Below, piece after piece: positions 8,541 through 17,946 of a DNA stretch of 64,000 nucleotides (position 1 is the stretch's first letter; every line of letters starts with the position of its first letter). The stretch comes from Nocardioides guangzhouensis (GTDB taxonomy: Bacteria; Actinomycetota; Actinomycetes; Propionibacteriales; Nocardioidaceae), in assembly GCF_004519545.1 (NCBI RefSeq), contig NZ_SDKM01000024.1, positions 457 through 64,456 on the forward strand, given 5' to 3'. Below the pieces are notes generated by a model. The model did no database searches, had not been told where the DNA came from, and saw only the letters and a list, made by a program, of their open reading frames with translations. The translations under genes were made by a program, and so were the position numbers.

Positions 8541-9523
8541 GGCTCGTCGGTGTGGAGCTCACCCGGCTGCGCTGGCGCCGGGCGGTGACGATCCTGCTGG
8601 CCGGCTGCGTGCTCGTCCCGGCCCTGGTCTGGTACAGCCTGGTCTGGGACACCCGGCCGGTCACCGCGGAGGAGATCAGGCAGGCCAAGGAGGTCGTCGC
8701 CCAGAACCGGCAGGACAACCAGCAGATGATCGACGAGTGCGTCGCACGACCCGAGGAGTACGGCGTGCCGACGACCGGCGACGTGGAGGGGGCGTGCGAG
8801 CAGACGTTCGGGTTCGGCGACGAGCAGTACGAGTGGTACCTCACCCGTCAGCCGCTGGACGTCGGCGACCAGCGGAAGGGCTCCGGCCTCGGCGTGATCA
8901 CGATCCTGGCCGCATTCCTGATGCTGGTCGGCACCACGTTCGCCGGCCACGACTGGAACAGCGGGTCGCTGAGCAACCAGCTCCTGTTCGAGCCCCGGAG
9001 GCTGCGCGTGTGGGGCGCGAAGGCAGTCGCCGTCGGCGCGGTCTCGCTGGTGGTCAGCCTGGTCGTGCTGACCGCCTGGTGGGCGGCACTCTGGCTGGTC
9101 GCGGAGCAGCGCGACGTGCAGGCGAGCGCCCACACGTGGGAGCTGATCCGGAACTCGGCGCTGCGCGGCTCGCTGGTGGTCACGCTGGCGGCGGTCGCCG
9201 GCTACGCGCTGACGATGTTCTTCCGCAGCACCGTCGCCACCCTCGGCGTGATGTTCGCGGTGGCCGTGGTCGGCCAGATAGCGGCGGTGGCGGTGTTCGG
9301 CGAAGGAGTGATCCGCTGGCTGATCCCGACCAACGTGGCGGCGGTGGTCTTCAACGGCTTCGACTACTACAGTCCCGACCACTTCTGCACGAACGCCGAC
9401 ATCGGTCCGAACGGCTGCATGGAGCACCTCGGCCTCGGTGCCGGGACGACGTACCTCGCGGTCCTGGTCGCCCTCGTCGTGGGCCTGTCCGTGTGGTCGT
9501 TCCGGCGCCGCGACGTCCCCTGA
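8537..9523 (+). CDS. ABC-2 type permease partner
   Basis: A 328-aa membrane protein whose ATG overlaps the stop of the ATPase gene (ATGA). An N-terminal membrane segment (AVTILLAGCVLVPALVWYSLV) is followed by an external region of roughly 100 residues with several charged residues. Five further hydrophobic segments follow, ending at TYLAVLVALVVGLSVWSFRRRDV. The topology fits the membrane half of a two-gene exporter. Nothing in the sequence names the cargo. Confidence 0.85.
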   Translation: MRLVGVELTRLRWRRAVTILLAGCVLVPALVWYSLVWDTRPVTAEEIRQAKEVVAQNRQDNQQMIDECVARPEEYGVPTTGDVEGACEQTFGFGDEQYEWYLTRQPLDVGDQRKGSGLGVITILAAFLMLVGTTFAGHDWNSGSLSNQLLFEPRRLRVWGAKAVAVGAVSLVVSLVVLTAWWAALWLVAEQRDVQASAHTWELIRNSALRGSLVVTLAAVAGYALTMFFRSTVATLGVMFAVAVVGQIAAVAVFGEGVIRWLIPTNVAAVVFNGFDYYSPDHFCTNADIGPNGCMEHLGLGAGTTYLAVLVALVVGLSVWSFRRRDVP

Positions 9524-9565
9524 TGGCGAATTGGGTGGTCCCGGGCCCCGGCGTAGAGTGACCGG

Positions 9566-10498
9566 GTGACCCAGGCCCCCACCGCACCCGACGGCCGCAA
9601 GCTGCTGCGGCTGGAAGTCCGCAACGCCGAGACGCCGATCGAGCGCAAGCCGGAATGGATCAAGACCCGGGCCAGGATGGGCCCGGAGTACACCGAGCTC
9701 CAGAACCTCGTGAAGTCCGAGGGCCTGCACACGGTGTGCCAGGAGGCGGGCTGCCCCAACATCTTCGAGTGCTGGGAGGACCGCGAGGCGACGTTCCTCA
9801 TCGGCGGCTACCAGTGCACCCGTCGCTGCGACTTCTGCCAGATCGACACCGGCAAGCCGCAGCCGCTGGACCGGGACGAGCCGCGCCGGGTGGCGGAGTC
9901 CGTGCAGAAGATGCAGCTGCGCTACGCCACCATCACCGGCGTCGCCCGTGACGACCTGCCCGACGGCGGCGCGTGGCTGTACGCCGAGACGGTGCGCGCG
10001 ATCCACGAGCTCAACCCCGACACCGGCGTCGAGAACCTCATCCCCGACTTCAACGGCAAGCCCGACCTCCTCCAGGAGGTCTTCGAGTCCCGTCCCGAGG
10101 TGCTCGCGCACAACGTCGAGACCGTGCCGCGGATCTTCAAGCGGATCCGACCGGCGTTCCGCTACGACCGCTCGCTGGACGTGCTCACCCAGGCCCGGGC
10201 GTTCGGGCTGGTCACCAAGTCCAACCTGATCCTCGGCATGGGAGAGACCCGTGACGAGGTCTCGCAGGCACTGCGCGACCTGCACGAGGCCGGCTGCGAG
10301 CTGGTCACCATCACCCAGTACCTCCGCCCGTCGGTTCGCCACCACCCGGTCGAGCGGTGGGTCAAGCCCGAGGAGTTCGTCGAGCTCGCGGACGAGGCGA
10401 CGGAGATCGGTTTCGCCGGTGTCATGTCCGGACCGCTGGTCCGTTCGTCGTACCGAGCCGGTCGCCTGTACCGTCAGGCCCTGGAGAACCGTTCCTGA
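9566..10498 (+). CDS. lipA: Lipoyl synthase
   Basis: This 310-aa radical SAM enzyme inserts two sulfurs into octanoyl-lysine on E2 proteins. The auxiliary cluster cysteines are in [12 protein letters not shown], and the radical SAM cluster cysteines in [26 protein letters not shown] and the conserved serine near [12 protein letters not shown] complete the fold. The GTG at 9566 gives the usual length. It acts after LipB on the E2 subunit encoded at the window start. Confidence 0.97.
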   Translation: MTQAPTAPDGRKLLRLEVRNAETPIERKPEWIKTRARMGPEYTELQNLVKSEGLHTVCQEAGCPNIFECWEDREATFLIGGYQCTRRCDFCQIDTGKPQPLDRDEPRRVAESVQKMQLRYATITGVARDDLPDGGAWLYAETVRAIHELNPDTGVENLIPDFNGKPDLLQEVFESRPEVLAHNVETVPRIFKRIRPAFRYDRSLDVLTQARAFGLVTKSNLILGMGETRDEVSQALRDLHEAGCELVTITQYLRPSVRHHPVERWVKPEEFVELADEATEIGFAGVMSGPLVRSSYRAGRLYRQALENRS

Positions 10499-10515
10499 CC
10501 GAGAAGGCACCACGC

Positions 10516-11214
10516 ATGTCGACCCCCGACGCGCCGGAGAAGCTCAAGCGGCGCCAGCAGATCGCCCAGACCTACAAGATGGCCAAGAAGTCCGATCCCC
10601 GGATCGGGCTCTGGATCCTCCTCGCGTTCCTCGTGGGCGCCGTGGTCGGCTTCGCCCTGTTCTTCTTCCTGCCCGGCCCCAACCTGTTCTGGGGCATCCT
10701 GGGCGGGATCCTGCTCGGGTTCCTGGCCGCCACCATCGTCTTCGGCCGCCGCGCCCAGCGGGCGGCCTACACCCAGATGGAGGGGCAGCGGGGTTCCGCC
10801 GCGGCCGCGCTCAACATGCTGCGCCGCGGCTGGAAGGTCGAGCCCGCGGTCGGCTTCACCAAGCAGCAGGACGTCGTGCACCGCGTGGTCGGTCCGCCCG
10901 GCATCGTGCTGGTCGGCGAGGGCTCCCCGAGCCGGATCAAGCAGCTGCTGGCCACCGAGAGGCGCAAGCACGAACGGGTCGCCGCCGAGACCCCGATCCA
11001 CGAGGTCGTCTGCGGCAACGGCGAGGGCGAGGTCCCGCTGCCGAAGCTGGTCAAGCACGTGCAGAAGCTGGGTCGCAGCATCAAGCCAGCCGAGATGACC
11101 GACCTGCTCTACCGCCTCAAGGCGCTGGACGCGAACCGCTCCAGCATCCCGCTGCCCAAGGGCCCGGTGCCCACCAGCATGAAGGGCCACCGGGGCAACC
11201 TGCGCGGCCGCTGA
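10516..11214 (+). CDS. DUF4191 membrane protein
   Basis: This 232-aa protein of the DUF4191 family commonly follows lipA in actinobacteria. It has a basic N-terminus (EKLKRRQQIAQTYKMAKKSDP), two membrane helices at about residues 30-75, and a soluble cytoplasmic part with GPPGIVLVGEGSPSRIKQLL. The function is not known. ATG 10516 follows GAGAAGGCACC. The gene lies 17 bp after lipA, so it is probably cotranscribed. Confidence 0.88.
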   Translation: MSTPDAPEKLKRRQQIAQTYKMAKKSDPRIGLWILLAFLVGAVVGFALFFFLPGPNLFWGILGGILLGFLAATIVFGRRAQRAAYTQMEGQRGSAAAALNMLRRGWKVEPAVGFTKQQDVVHRVVGPPGIVLVGEGSPSRIKQLLATERRKHERVAAETPIHEVVCGNGEGEVPLPKLVKHVQKLGRSIKPAEMTDLLYRLKALDANRSSIPLPKGPVPTSMKGHRGNLRGR

Positions 11215-11234
11215 GCCGCGCAGGCCGCCCCTCG

Positions 11235-11251
11235 GCGGTCCGACGGACCGC
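11235..11251. terminator. Short convergent hairpin
   Basis: GCGGTCC, a three-base loop and GGACCGC form a perfect stem in the 37-bp gap between two convergent genes. Short and without a T tract, so only a likely terminator. Confidence 0.5.
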
Positions 11252-11680
11252 TCAGGCGTCGCAGTCGTAGGCCGACGCGCCGGCGATCCAGGTCGAGACC
11301 ATCTCGTCGGCCAGGGTCGACCCGGCGCCGAAGTACTCCAGGCCCTTGCCGTTGGCGCCGTTCGGGTTCATCTTGCCCTCGTCCTTCGGGTCGCCGATCG
11401 TCTTCGACTCCTTGATCTTGATCCCGACGGGCATGCCCGCGTCACGCAGGGCGGCGTACCCGGCGTCGGCGGCCCCGGCGCACTCCGCCTGGTAGTCGGC
11501 GATCAGCGCGGCGCCGTCCTGCGCCGAGACGACGAACCAGTTCGCCGACGCGGGGCCGTTGAGCGAGTACATCGGGATGTAGCAGTGGTGCGCCTGGGCG
11601 GTCGTGGTGCCCAGGACGATCGCTGCGGACGCGCCGGCGGCCAGGGTCATGGTGCGACGTGCGTTGCGGCTGAAGGACAT
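11252..11680 (-). CDS. Small secreted protein, unknown
   Basis: A 142-aa protein not recognised. It has a clear Sec signal peptide (basic SRNARRT, then LAAGASAAIVLGTTTAQA, cleavage before HHCY). The mature part has cysteines in HHCY, in AECAG and in YDCDA at the C-terminus, so one disulfide is plausible. A GGGAG lies upstream of ATG 11680. Confidence 0.7.
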   Translation of the reverse strand: MSFSRNARRTMTLAAGASAAIVLGTTTAQAHHCYIPMYSLNGPASANWFVVSAQDGAALIADYQAECAGAADAGYAALRDAGMPVGIKIKESKTIGDPKDEGKMNPNGANGKGLEYFGAGSTLADEMVSTWIAGASAYDCDA

Positions 11681-11829
11681 CGGTGGTCTCCCCGTGGTCG
11701 AGGTCCGGCTCGTCCGGACCAAGACGCACCAGTCCACGACCGAGCCCCGATCAGCACATGACCCGTCTGGACCATTTCGCACCCCAGACGTGGCGAGTGG
11801 TCCTCTCCGTGGCGTGCGGCGACCCGGGC

Positions 11830-12654
11830 TCAGCTCCCCGGCATCTTCTGGACCTGCGACTTCGGCGGCGCCTCGATCGTCACCGGCTCGTCGTAGTTGC
11901 TCATCTTCACCGTCACGGAGCCCTGGTCCTCGAGGTCGACCTTCATCTGGACCGGCCGGTCCTGGCTGTCGAGCCACAGGTCGTAGGTGAGCTGGTCGGG
12001 CAGCTTGCCGGCGTCGGCGCCCAGGTCGCCGGCGACGGAGGCGGTGTCGGCGGTGACGACGTAGTGCGTCGCGCTCTGGCCGTCGACCTCCTCCTCACCG
12101 ACCTCGGAGACCGAGTCGATGCTCTTGGTGAACGACTCGATCGTGGTGCGGGGGTCGAAGCTCTCCATGGAGCCGAAGCTGCCGGCCAGCGGGCTGTTGG
12201 GGTCGTCGAGCGCGACCTCGAGGTACTTGCCGCCCTGCCCGGGCATCTGCATGTACATCACGCGGTCGACCATGATCACGTTCACGGTGCCGCCGCCGAA
12301 CGACGCACCGGACATCTCCATCGACATCGCCGGGTCGTCGCCGGAGTAGTCGACGTCGCCGGTGGCCTCCATGGTGGCGCCGCTGCCCTCGATCGACATC
12401 TCCATGCTGGCGCTCTTCAGGCCGTCGTACGCCGCAGCCAGGCGCTGACCGAACTCCTGCGGGTCGATCTCGTCCCCTGCGGGCTGGGTGTCAGGGGTCT
12501 CGGTGGCCCCGGCGTCACCGCGGTCGGGTGCCCCCTGGCTCGCGGGGGCGCCGGAGGCGGAGTCCTTGTCGTCGCCGCAGGCACTCACCCCCAGCAGGAC
12601 CAGGGGTACGACGACCCCGGCGGCAAGCGCGCGGGAGAGCAGACGGCGACGCAT
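11830..12654 (-). CDS. LppX/LprG-like lipoprotein
   Basis: This 274-aa lipoprotein has a signal sequence ending in the lipobox LLGVSAC, a Ser/Ala/Asp-rich linker of about 40 residues, then a long beta-strand-rich domain. Examples are SMEMSIEGSGATMEATGDVDYSG, then VIMVDRVMYMQMP and YDLWLDSQDRPVQMKVDL. The layout is typical of actinobacterial LppX/LprAFG-like proteins, which bind lipids at the outer face of the membrane. The family assignment rests on pattern only. It is the second of two adjacent exported-protein genes on this strand. Confidence 0.65.
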   Translation of the reverse strand: MRRRLLSRALAAGVVVPLVLLGVSACGDDKDSASGAPASQGAPDRGDAGATETPDTQPAGDEIDPQEFGQRLAAAYDGLKSASMEMSIEGSGATMEATGDVDYSGDDPAMSMEMSGASFGGGTVNVIMVDRVMYMQMPGQGGKYLEVALDDPNSPLAGSFGSMESFDPRTTIESFTKSIDSVSEVGEEEVDGQSATHYVVTADTASVAGDLGADAGKLPDQLTYDLWLDSQDRPVQMKVDLEDQGSVTVKMSNYDEPVTIEAPPKSQVQKMPGS

Positions 12655-12692
12655 GGGAGCTCCTCGGGTTTACTCTCGGGTGAACGGCCAAT

Positions 12693-13091
12693 CTAGCCCC
12701 GGCCGCTGAGCCGGGACAGGTCCTCCAGCGTGGTGGTGGCGGTCCCGGCTGCCATGTCGTGCAGTCCGCGCCCGTCGGGGCGGAACACGAGTGGCGGGAT
12801 CACCAGGCACACCATCACGGCTCGCAGCAGCGAGCGCAACAGGTTGGGCGGCCGGTTGGAGCCGTCGACCCGGATCACTCGCAGGCGGGTGGCGAGCTTG
12901 CCGAACGAGCCGCCCGAGAGAGCGGTGAGGACCGTGGCCTCCACCACGAACACGCCCATCGTGTAGAAGCCGGAGTAGCGGTCGTCGGACCAGCCGGCGG
13001 GACCGGTCACGACCAGCACGACCAGCGTGCAGGCGAACCAGTCGACGACGAGGGCGAGGACCCGGCGGGCCCAGGACGCGGTGGGAGGCAC
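12693..13091 (-). CDS. RDD-family membrane protein
   Basis: A 132-aa protein of the RDD family with an N-terminal Arg-Asp pair around the first helix ([22 protein letters not shown]), a second helix ([17 protein letters not shown]), the conserved [15 protein letters not shown] turn and a third segment ([16 protein letters not shown]). It ends near [11 protein letters not shown], as the family does. RDD genes stand divergent from glnA in many actinobacteria. The GlnR operator in the shared promoter region may affect both genes. Confidence 0.85.
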   Translation of the reverse strand: MPPTASWARRVLALVVDWFACTLVVLVVTGPAGWSDDRYSGFYTMGVFVVEATVLTALSGGSFGKLATRLRVIRVDGSNRPPNLLRSLLRAVMVCLVIPPLVFRPDGRGLHDMAAGTATTTLEDLSRLSGRG

Positions 13092-13137
13092 CCGCCGACC
13101 CTAGCCCGGCGCCGTACGGGATCGGCCGGGGGCATCT

Positions 13138-13175
13138 GTTACATCCGCGAAACAAACCGGATACGGTCAAGAAAC
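13138..13175 (+). promoter_or_regulatory. GlnR operator of glnA
   Basis: The four-part site reads GTTAC-n6-GAAAC-n6-GATAC-n6-GAAAC at 13138, 13149, 13160 and 13171. This matches the actinobacterial GlnR consensus (gTnAc-n6-GaAAc twice), with GATAC differing at one base. GlnR, the global nitrogen regulator, should control glnA from here, raising it when nitrogen is scarce. Confidence 0.88.
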
Positions 13176-13199
13176 TGCCCCTGACTACGTTGCAAGCGT

Positions 13200-13219
13200 C
13201 CGATGCAGCGTCGCATCGG
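13200..13219 (+). other. Hairpin in the glnA leader
   Basis: CCGATGC and GCATCGG pair over a six-base loop between the GlnR site and the glnA start, about 70 bases before the AAGGAGG ribosome binding site. It may stabilise the leader. No known riboswitch or RNA fold was recognised. Confidence 0.35.
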
Positions 13220-13291
13220 CTGCTCGGACTGCACAGATACCTGGCACACACCCCGGCCGCGGCGAGACCACGCCGCCGCCAAGGAGGACGA

Positions 13292-14710
13292 ATGTTCGCA
13301 AACAGCGACGAGCTGCTGAAGTACATCAAGGACGAGGGCGTCGAGATGGTCGACGTCCGCTTCTGCGACCTTCCCGGCGTCATGCAGCACTTCACGGTCC
13401 CGGTGTCGTCGTTCGACCAGTCGGTCTTCGACGACGGCCTGAACTTCGACGGCTCCTCGATCCGTGGCTTCCAGGCGATCCACGAGTCGGACATGTCGCT
13501 GTTCCCGGATCCCACCACGGCCTACATCGACCCGTTCCGCACCGCGAAGACCCTGGTCGTCAACTTCTTCATCCACGACCCGCTCACCGGTGAGGCCTAC
13601 TCCCGCGACCCGCGCAACATCGCGCGCAAGGCGATGGCCTACCTCGCGTCCACCGGCATCGGCGACAAGGCGTACTTCGCTCCCGAGGCGGAGTTCTACG
13701 TCTTCGACTCGGTCCGCTTCGAGACCAAGACCAACGCGGGCTTCTACCACATCGACTCCGAGGCGGGCGCGTGGAACAGCGGCTCCGAGGAGAACAACCG
13801 CGGCTACAAGGTGAAGTACAAGGGTGGCTACTTCCCGGTGGCGCCGTACGACCACTTCGGTGAGCTCCGCGACGAGATGGTGATCGAGCTCGAGCGGTCC
13901 GGCCTCCAGGTCGAGCGTGCCCACCACGAGGTCGGCACCGCCGGCCAGGCGGAGATCAACTACAAGTTCGACGAGCTGCTCAAGGCCGCCGACGACGTGA
14001 TGAAGTTCAAGTACATCGTCAAGAACGTCGCCTGGCGCAACGACAAGACCGCGACCTTCATGCCCAAGCCGATCTTCGGCGACAACGGCTCCGGCATGCA
14101 CTGCCACCAGTCCATCTGGAACGACGGCGAGCCGCTGTTCTACGACGAGACCGGGTACGGCGGCCTGTCCGACACCGCGCGCTACTACATCGGCGGCATC
14201 CTCAAGCACGCCCCGTCGCTGCTGGCGTTCACCAACCCGACCGTGAACTCCTACCACCGGCTGGTGCCGGGCTTCGAGGCCCCGATCTCGCTGGTCTACA
14301 GCCAGCGCAACCGCTCGGCCTGCGTCCGCATCCCGATCACCGGCGCGAACCCGAAGGCCAAGCGCATCGAGTTCCGCTGCCCCGACCCGTCGGCCAACCC
14401 GTACCTCGCGTTCTCCGCACTGCTGCTGGCCGGCCTCGACGGCATCAAGAACAAGATCGAGCCGCCGGCCCCGATCGACAAGGACATCTACGAGCTCCCG
14501 CCGGACGAGATGGCCGAGATCGACCAGGTCCCGACCAGCCTCAACCAGGTGCTCGACTCCCTCGAGGGCGACCACGACTTCCTCACCGAGGGCAACGTGT
14601 TCACCCCCGACCTGATCGAGACCTGGATCGACTACAAGCGCTCCAACGAGATCCTGCCGGTGCAGCAGCGTCCGCACCCGCACGAGTTCGAGCTCTACTA
14701 CGACATCTAA
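13292..14710 (+). CDS. glnA: Glutamine synthetase type I
   Basis: The 472-aa enzyme makes glutamine from glutamate, ammonia and ATP as a dodecamer. Motifs include the beta-grasp N-terminus ([13 protein letters not shown]), FDGSSIRGF, the metal site [10 protein letters not shown], the ATP site [16 protein letters not shown], and NRSACVRIP. The tyrosine of [11 protein letters not shown] is the usual adenylylation target of GlnE, so activity is probably switched off by AMP addition when nitrogen is plentiful. ATG 13292 follows AAGGAGG. It has its own GlnR-controlled promoter and terminator. Confidence 0.98.
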   Translation: MFANSDELLKYIKDEGVEMVDVRFCDLPGVMQHFTVPVSSFDQSVFDDGLNFDGSSIRGFQAIHESDMSLFPDPTTAYIDPFRTAKTLVVNFFIHDPLTGEAYSRDPRNIARKAMAYLASTGIGDKAYFAPEAEFYVFDSVRFETKTNAGFYHIDSEAGAWNSGSEENNRGYKVKYKGGYFPVAPYDHFGELRDEMVIELERSGLQVERAHHEVGTAGQAEINYKFDELLKAADDVMKFKYIVKNVAWRNDKTATFMPKPIFGDNGSGMHCHQSIWNDGEPLFYDETGYGGLSDTARYYIGGILKHAPSLLAFTNPTVNSYHRLVPGFEAPISLVYSQRNRSACVRIPITGANPKAKRIEFRCPDPSANPYLAFSALLLAGLDGIKNKIEPPAPIDKDIYELPPDEMAEIDQVPTSLNQVLDSLEGDHDFLTEGNVFTPDLIETWIDYKRSNEILPVQQRPHPHEFELYYDI

Positions 14711-14712
14711 TC

Positions 14713-14734
14713 AGCGGGGGCTTCGGCCCCGCTT
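14713..14734 (+). terminator. glnA terminator
   Basis: AGCGGGG and its complement pair over a GGCTTCGG-type loop directly after the glnA stop. This is a classic stable tetraloop hairpin. Confidence 0.75.
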
Positions 14735-15013
14735 AGGGTGCCTAAAAACGGCCCGTGACCTGCGGAAACGTCTTCCAACGTCTTCCAGCGTCAGGGGTCG
14801 TTTTTCGTTCGTCTGCGGCCCCAGTGCGGCCCAAGCTGCCCAAGCACTGCCATACGGGCGGGGGGTAATACATTGCTTGACGCTCTTCGCACGGACGGCC
14901 AGCGCGGCGCACAGTGGAGATCCATCCAAGTTTCTGAACGAAGTCGTCGAACATGACGCCAGCCGAGCGACAGCTTGCACGCGAAGGGTGACGACGGCCG
15001 CGAGAATGGCAGG
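14735..15013. other. Gene-free junction between glnA and the island
   Basis: About 280 bases hold no convincing gene. The most notable feature is a tandem duplication of ACGTCTTCCA at 14768-14787. No tRNA, IS end or promoter stood out. If the element inserted here, the left attachment site should lie within this stretch. Confidence 0.5.
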
Positions 15014-16015
15014 GTGGGTGCAGCGGAGAGAGCCCTAGAAACCGAGTCGCAGCAGGTCTTGGCGCGACTCCTCGGTGGACGCGTGGAGCCGCGAGATGTT
15101 CCGCCGGCGCAGGGTCAGCGGGACTTCGACCTCGTGGACGACCAGGGCTCGGTCCTCACCGCTGTCGAGGTGACCTCCGTCCAACTTCCACTGGCACGTG
15201 CCACACGGGCACAGATGGAGCGGATTCGCCATCAGGACGTCGGGCTGCAGACGTCATGGATGGTCGCCATCCATGAGGAGGCCGATCTCGCAGCCTCGCT
15301 GGCCCAGGTTGTGTCGCTCCTCAACAAACTCGAGTCGCACGGCATCTCGGCCTTCGGGGCGCCTTTCGAAGCCGTCACCGGCCGAGCCGTGGACGCGGTC
15401 GACGAGCTCAGACGTCTGCGGATCGCCCAGGGCCGGGCGATGCCCGACTCGGTGCCGCCCCGCCTTTTCCCCAGCGGTTACGGCAGCGGCTCGATCGATC
15501 CGGCGAACCTCACCGCGGCGGTGGAGGCTGAGATCGAGAAGCCCGACAATAGGAGAAAGCTGGGCGAGGCCCCGACGGGCGCTGAACGCCACATGTTCGT
15601 GTGGCTCCACGACTCGCATTGGTATGTCTCAAGTCTCCTCCGAGATGGTTGGGGGCTACCGCCAGCGCCGGCCCTTCCATCCGAGGTCGACGTGGTTTGG
15701 ATCGGGGTCGCGGACGGCAACCCACAGACTTGTTCGGCACTGCTGAGAGTCGACTCGAATGGCATCCAGGCCATCGATCCGATGACTGGCTCCCCCAGAA
15801 CGATGTCGACCAACTCTCCGGCAACGGGGCCTCCGGAGGCCGCACCCCACTGCCCCGTGTGCGGGACGCCTGGCGTCTGGATGAGGACCGATCGGACGCG
15901 ACACGACCCCTCCACCGGTCATTCAACAGCCATCCAGGCGTGGGAAGCCCGCTGTCCTGCGGACACCCATCATTGGTGGATGCCAGGACGACCCCTCACC
16001 AAGCGCGAACTCTGA
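15014..16015 (+). CDS. Unknown protein with possible nuclease motif
   Basis: A protein of about 333 aa that I do not recognise. Near the N-terminus, RDFDLVDDQGSVLTAVEVTS has the Asp...Glu-x-Thr/Lys spacing of PD-(D/E)XK-like cores, but with Thr in place of the usual Lys. A C-terminal cysteine set (CPVCGTPGVW, later RCPADTHHWW) looks like a zinc site. The GTG at 15014 is preferred; a TTG at 14975 is in frame with no better ribosome site. It is the first gene of the island and stands alone. Confidence 0.55.
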   Translation: MGAAERALETESQQVLARLLGGRVEPRDVPPAQGQRDFDLVDDQGSVLTAVEVTSVQLPLARATRAQMERIRHQDVGLQTSWMVAIHEEADLAASLAQVVSLLNKLESHGISAFGAPFEAVTGRAVDAVDELRRLRIAQGRAMPDSVPPRLFPSGYGSGSIDPANLTAAVEAEIEKPDNRRKLGEAPTGAERHMFVWLHDSHWYVSSLLRDGWGLPPAPALPSEVDVVWIGVADGNPQTCSALLRVDSNGIQAIDPMTGSPRTMSTNSPATGPPEAAPHCPVCGTPGVWMRTDRTRHDPSTGHSTAIQAWEARCPADTHHWWMPGRPLTKREL

Positions 16016-16181
16016 CCGCTGGGAAACCACAGGGACATTGAGCAGGTTTGTCGCCGACACGCGGGAACAGCGGGCCGGCCCAGCGCGCGCGGAGGTCGAG
16101 CCAGGTGCGGAGGACGCAGATCGGATCAGTCACCTCATGGAGTCGCGCCCACGGCCGGCTCGGTAAGGCACGATTTGGATC

Positions 16182-17294
16182 ATGGCGACCGACGGCCCCA
16201 AGCACACCGGGAAGACAAGCCCTGCGGAGGAGCTTCTGGAGTTCTACGACGAGGTCGACGCCACCCTCAACACATACACGCAGATGGCGCGCATGCGTCC
16301 GATCGACACGACGTCGGCGGCGGCTTTCGCCAATTGGCTTCGTCCCTTCACCGACGAAGGGGAGCACTGGTCGTACTTGACATACCGATCGAAGACTGGG
16401 GTGCTGCGGGCGATCACGATGCCCACTACGGACATCGGCCCGAGCACGAAGGTGCTCTTCCCATTTGTTGAGGTTCACCAGACGATGTCCGTCTGGTGGC
16501 TGACGGCCGCCTGGCGGTCGAGGCAACTGCTGGTAACCGCTGATTGGACCCTCAACCAGGACCTGATTGTGCCTGCCGCCGCCTGCGCCCGGGGCCTCGC
16601 GGAGACGGCCGCGCAACTGCACGCCGACGCCGTCAAGGTGGCGGCCGGCTGGGACGCGCTGAAACTCGCCATGACGGGCGAGGAGGGCGCCGGCTTCGAT
16701 GAGCGCAATGCGCTGCTCGGGATCCTGACTGACGCGACCATGGGCGGCAAGTTCGACGAGAAGGCGCCGGCACTGCAGGAGACGTTCGGGCGCATCAAGC
16801 GGTCGAACGTTCTCACGGCCGTAGACAAGCTCTCAGGGGCGTTCGGCTCGTCGTGGCAGGAGGACTACCAGTGGCTCTGCAACGTCGTGCACCCGTCAGT
16901 CGGCAACTACCTGAGCTTCGCCTCGCCGTTCATGGGACACGAGTCGGGAACGCACATCGTCGGCTGGTTCTCCGGCGGTTCGCTAGCGGTGGTGTCGGGC
17001 GACATGACCAAACGGCAGGAGGCAGTCTCGACCGCGATCCAGAGGACGATCGATCGGTCCGCAAAGGTCCTCCTAGCCGCCGGCGACGACGCGCTGAGAG
17101 TGCTCGACGACGTGGCGCTCAGCACGAGGGCCGCCGAAATCGCCGCCTTTGACTACTGGCGAGCAGTCCGAGTCCGCGACAGGCAGGCACCCTGCCCGTG
17201 CCGGTCCGGCCAGCGGGCCTACCGCTGCCTCCACATCCTCGGGCAGGCCGGTCCGCGAGTCCGGCCCGTCACGGCCGCCGCGTCGTCAGACTAG
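16182..17294 (+). CDS. Unknown protein with C-terminal SEC-C zinc motif
   Basis: A 370-aa protein without a recognised main domain. The last 35 residues carry a SEC-C-type zinc motif (APCPCRSGQRAYRCLH), as found at the end of SecA and many proteins of unknown role. The body is helical, with DYQWLCNVVHPSVGNYL near the middle. ATG 16182 is the only sensible start. It stands alone, with 166 bp upstream and 148 bp downstream of non-coding sequence. Confidence 0.65.
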   Translation: MATDGPKHTGKTSPAEELLEFYDEVDATLNTYTQMARMRPIDTTSAAAFANWLRPFTDEGEHWSYLTYRSKTGVLRAITMPTTDIGPSTKVLFPFVEVHQTMSVWWLTAAWRSRQLLVTADWTLNQDLIVPAAACARGLAETAAQLHADAVKVAAGWDALKLAMTGEEGAGFDERNALLGILTDATMGGKFDEKAPALQETFGRIKRSNVLTAVDKLSGAFGSSWQEDYQWLCNVVHPSVGNYLSFASPFMGHESGTHIVGWFSGGSLAVVSGDMTKRQEAVSTAIQRTIDRSAKVLLAAGDDALRVLDDVALSTRAAEIAAFDYWRAVRVRDRQAPCPCRSGQRAYRCLHILGQAGPRVRPVTAAASSD

Positions 17295-17442
17295 GGCGGA
17301 GCACCTGAGCACCTAGCATCGCTCCGGCCTCGCTCCCGTACGCGAATCCAGAGGCCACCGTGGCCAGATTGCGAGGATTCACAGTGCGACTCGCGCCGAG
17401 AACTGCCAACCACCGCTTGCCGCGCGCCGCGGCCCTGGTGTC

Positions 17443-17832
17443 ATGGATGATGTGCCCATGGCAGACACTCAGCGGACCGACGACCTTCTCAGCGTGCTGA
17501 ACCGGCTCGTCGGTGAGTCCGTCGCTCAACTTCAGGTTCTCGGGATCAACAGCCTGAAGTCCGTCACACCGTCTCCATCAGACTTGGTTGGGTCGGAGAT
17601 CACCAGCGTTGGAGCGGCCGACCGCGTAGTGACTGTTGCCATGGGAACGTTTGCAGCGACGGTCGATCTTCAACGAACTGGCCGACTGGCCTGGCTCGAC
17701 AAAGCCGAACCCGCCCAAATTGGACGTCCCTCCCTACCTACGATCCGACTGCTCCTCCGATCGGGCGCCGGCCTCGACTTCATTGAACCGGCGAAGACGA
17801 AGCGGATCGCGGTCACACTCCGTGCCGTTTGA
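17443..17832 (+). CDS. Small unknown protein, faint Fpg/Nei N-domain likeness
   Basis: This 129-aa protein is upstream of the GHKL-DruA pair. The stretch from VGSEITSVGAADRVVTVAMG through DLQRTGRLAWL to LRSGAGLDFIEPAKTKR resembles the beta-sandwich of Fpg/Nei DNA glycosylases (mtGRL...L.F.D). However, the catalytic N-terminal Pro-Glu, the helix-two-turns-helix and the zinc finger are absent, so it cannot be a working glycosylase of that type. A second ATG at 17458 is possible. It might be a small DNA-binding partner of the genes downstream. Confidence 0.5.
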   Translation: MDDVPMADTQRTDDLLSVLNRLVGESVAQLQVLGINSLKSVTPSPSDLVGSEITSVGAADRVVTVAMGTFAATVDLQRTGRLAWLDKAEPAQIGRPSLPTIRLLLRSGAGLDFIEPAKTKRIAVTLRAV

Positions 17833-17946
17833 CCTCTACAGGAGCGGATGCGCCCGCCGTGCCCACACTCTCGAGTTTGAGGGTGCGCCGCCACCGCGCG
17901 ACGAGCTACTCTTGCAGAGGTCAATCACTGCGAGAGGAGGCCGAAG

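Noticed and set aside
8432..10513. A 693-codon minus-strand frame over the ABC permease and lipA
   Set aside because: Composition is low-complexity Arg/Val/Leu/Asp, and lipA and the permease on the other strand are certain.
13139..14683. A 514-codon frame opposite glnA
   Set aside because: It is a pure shadow of the highly codon-biased glnA, with no domain and no ribosome site.
14768..14787. The ACGTCTTCCA duplication as the attachment site of the element
   Set aside because: A tandem 10-mer at one end alone does not show integration. The partner copy would have to lie beyond the window.
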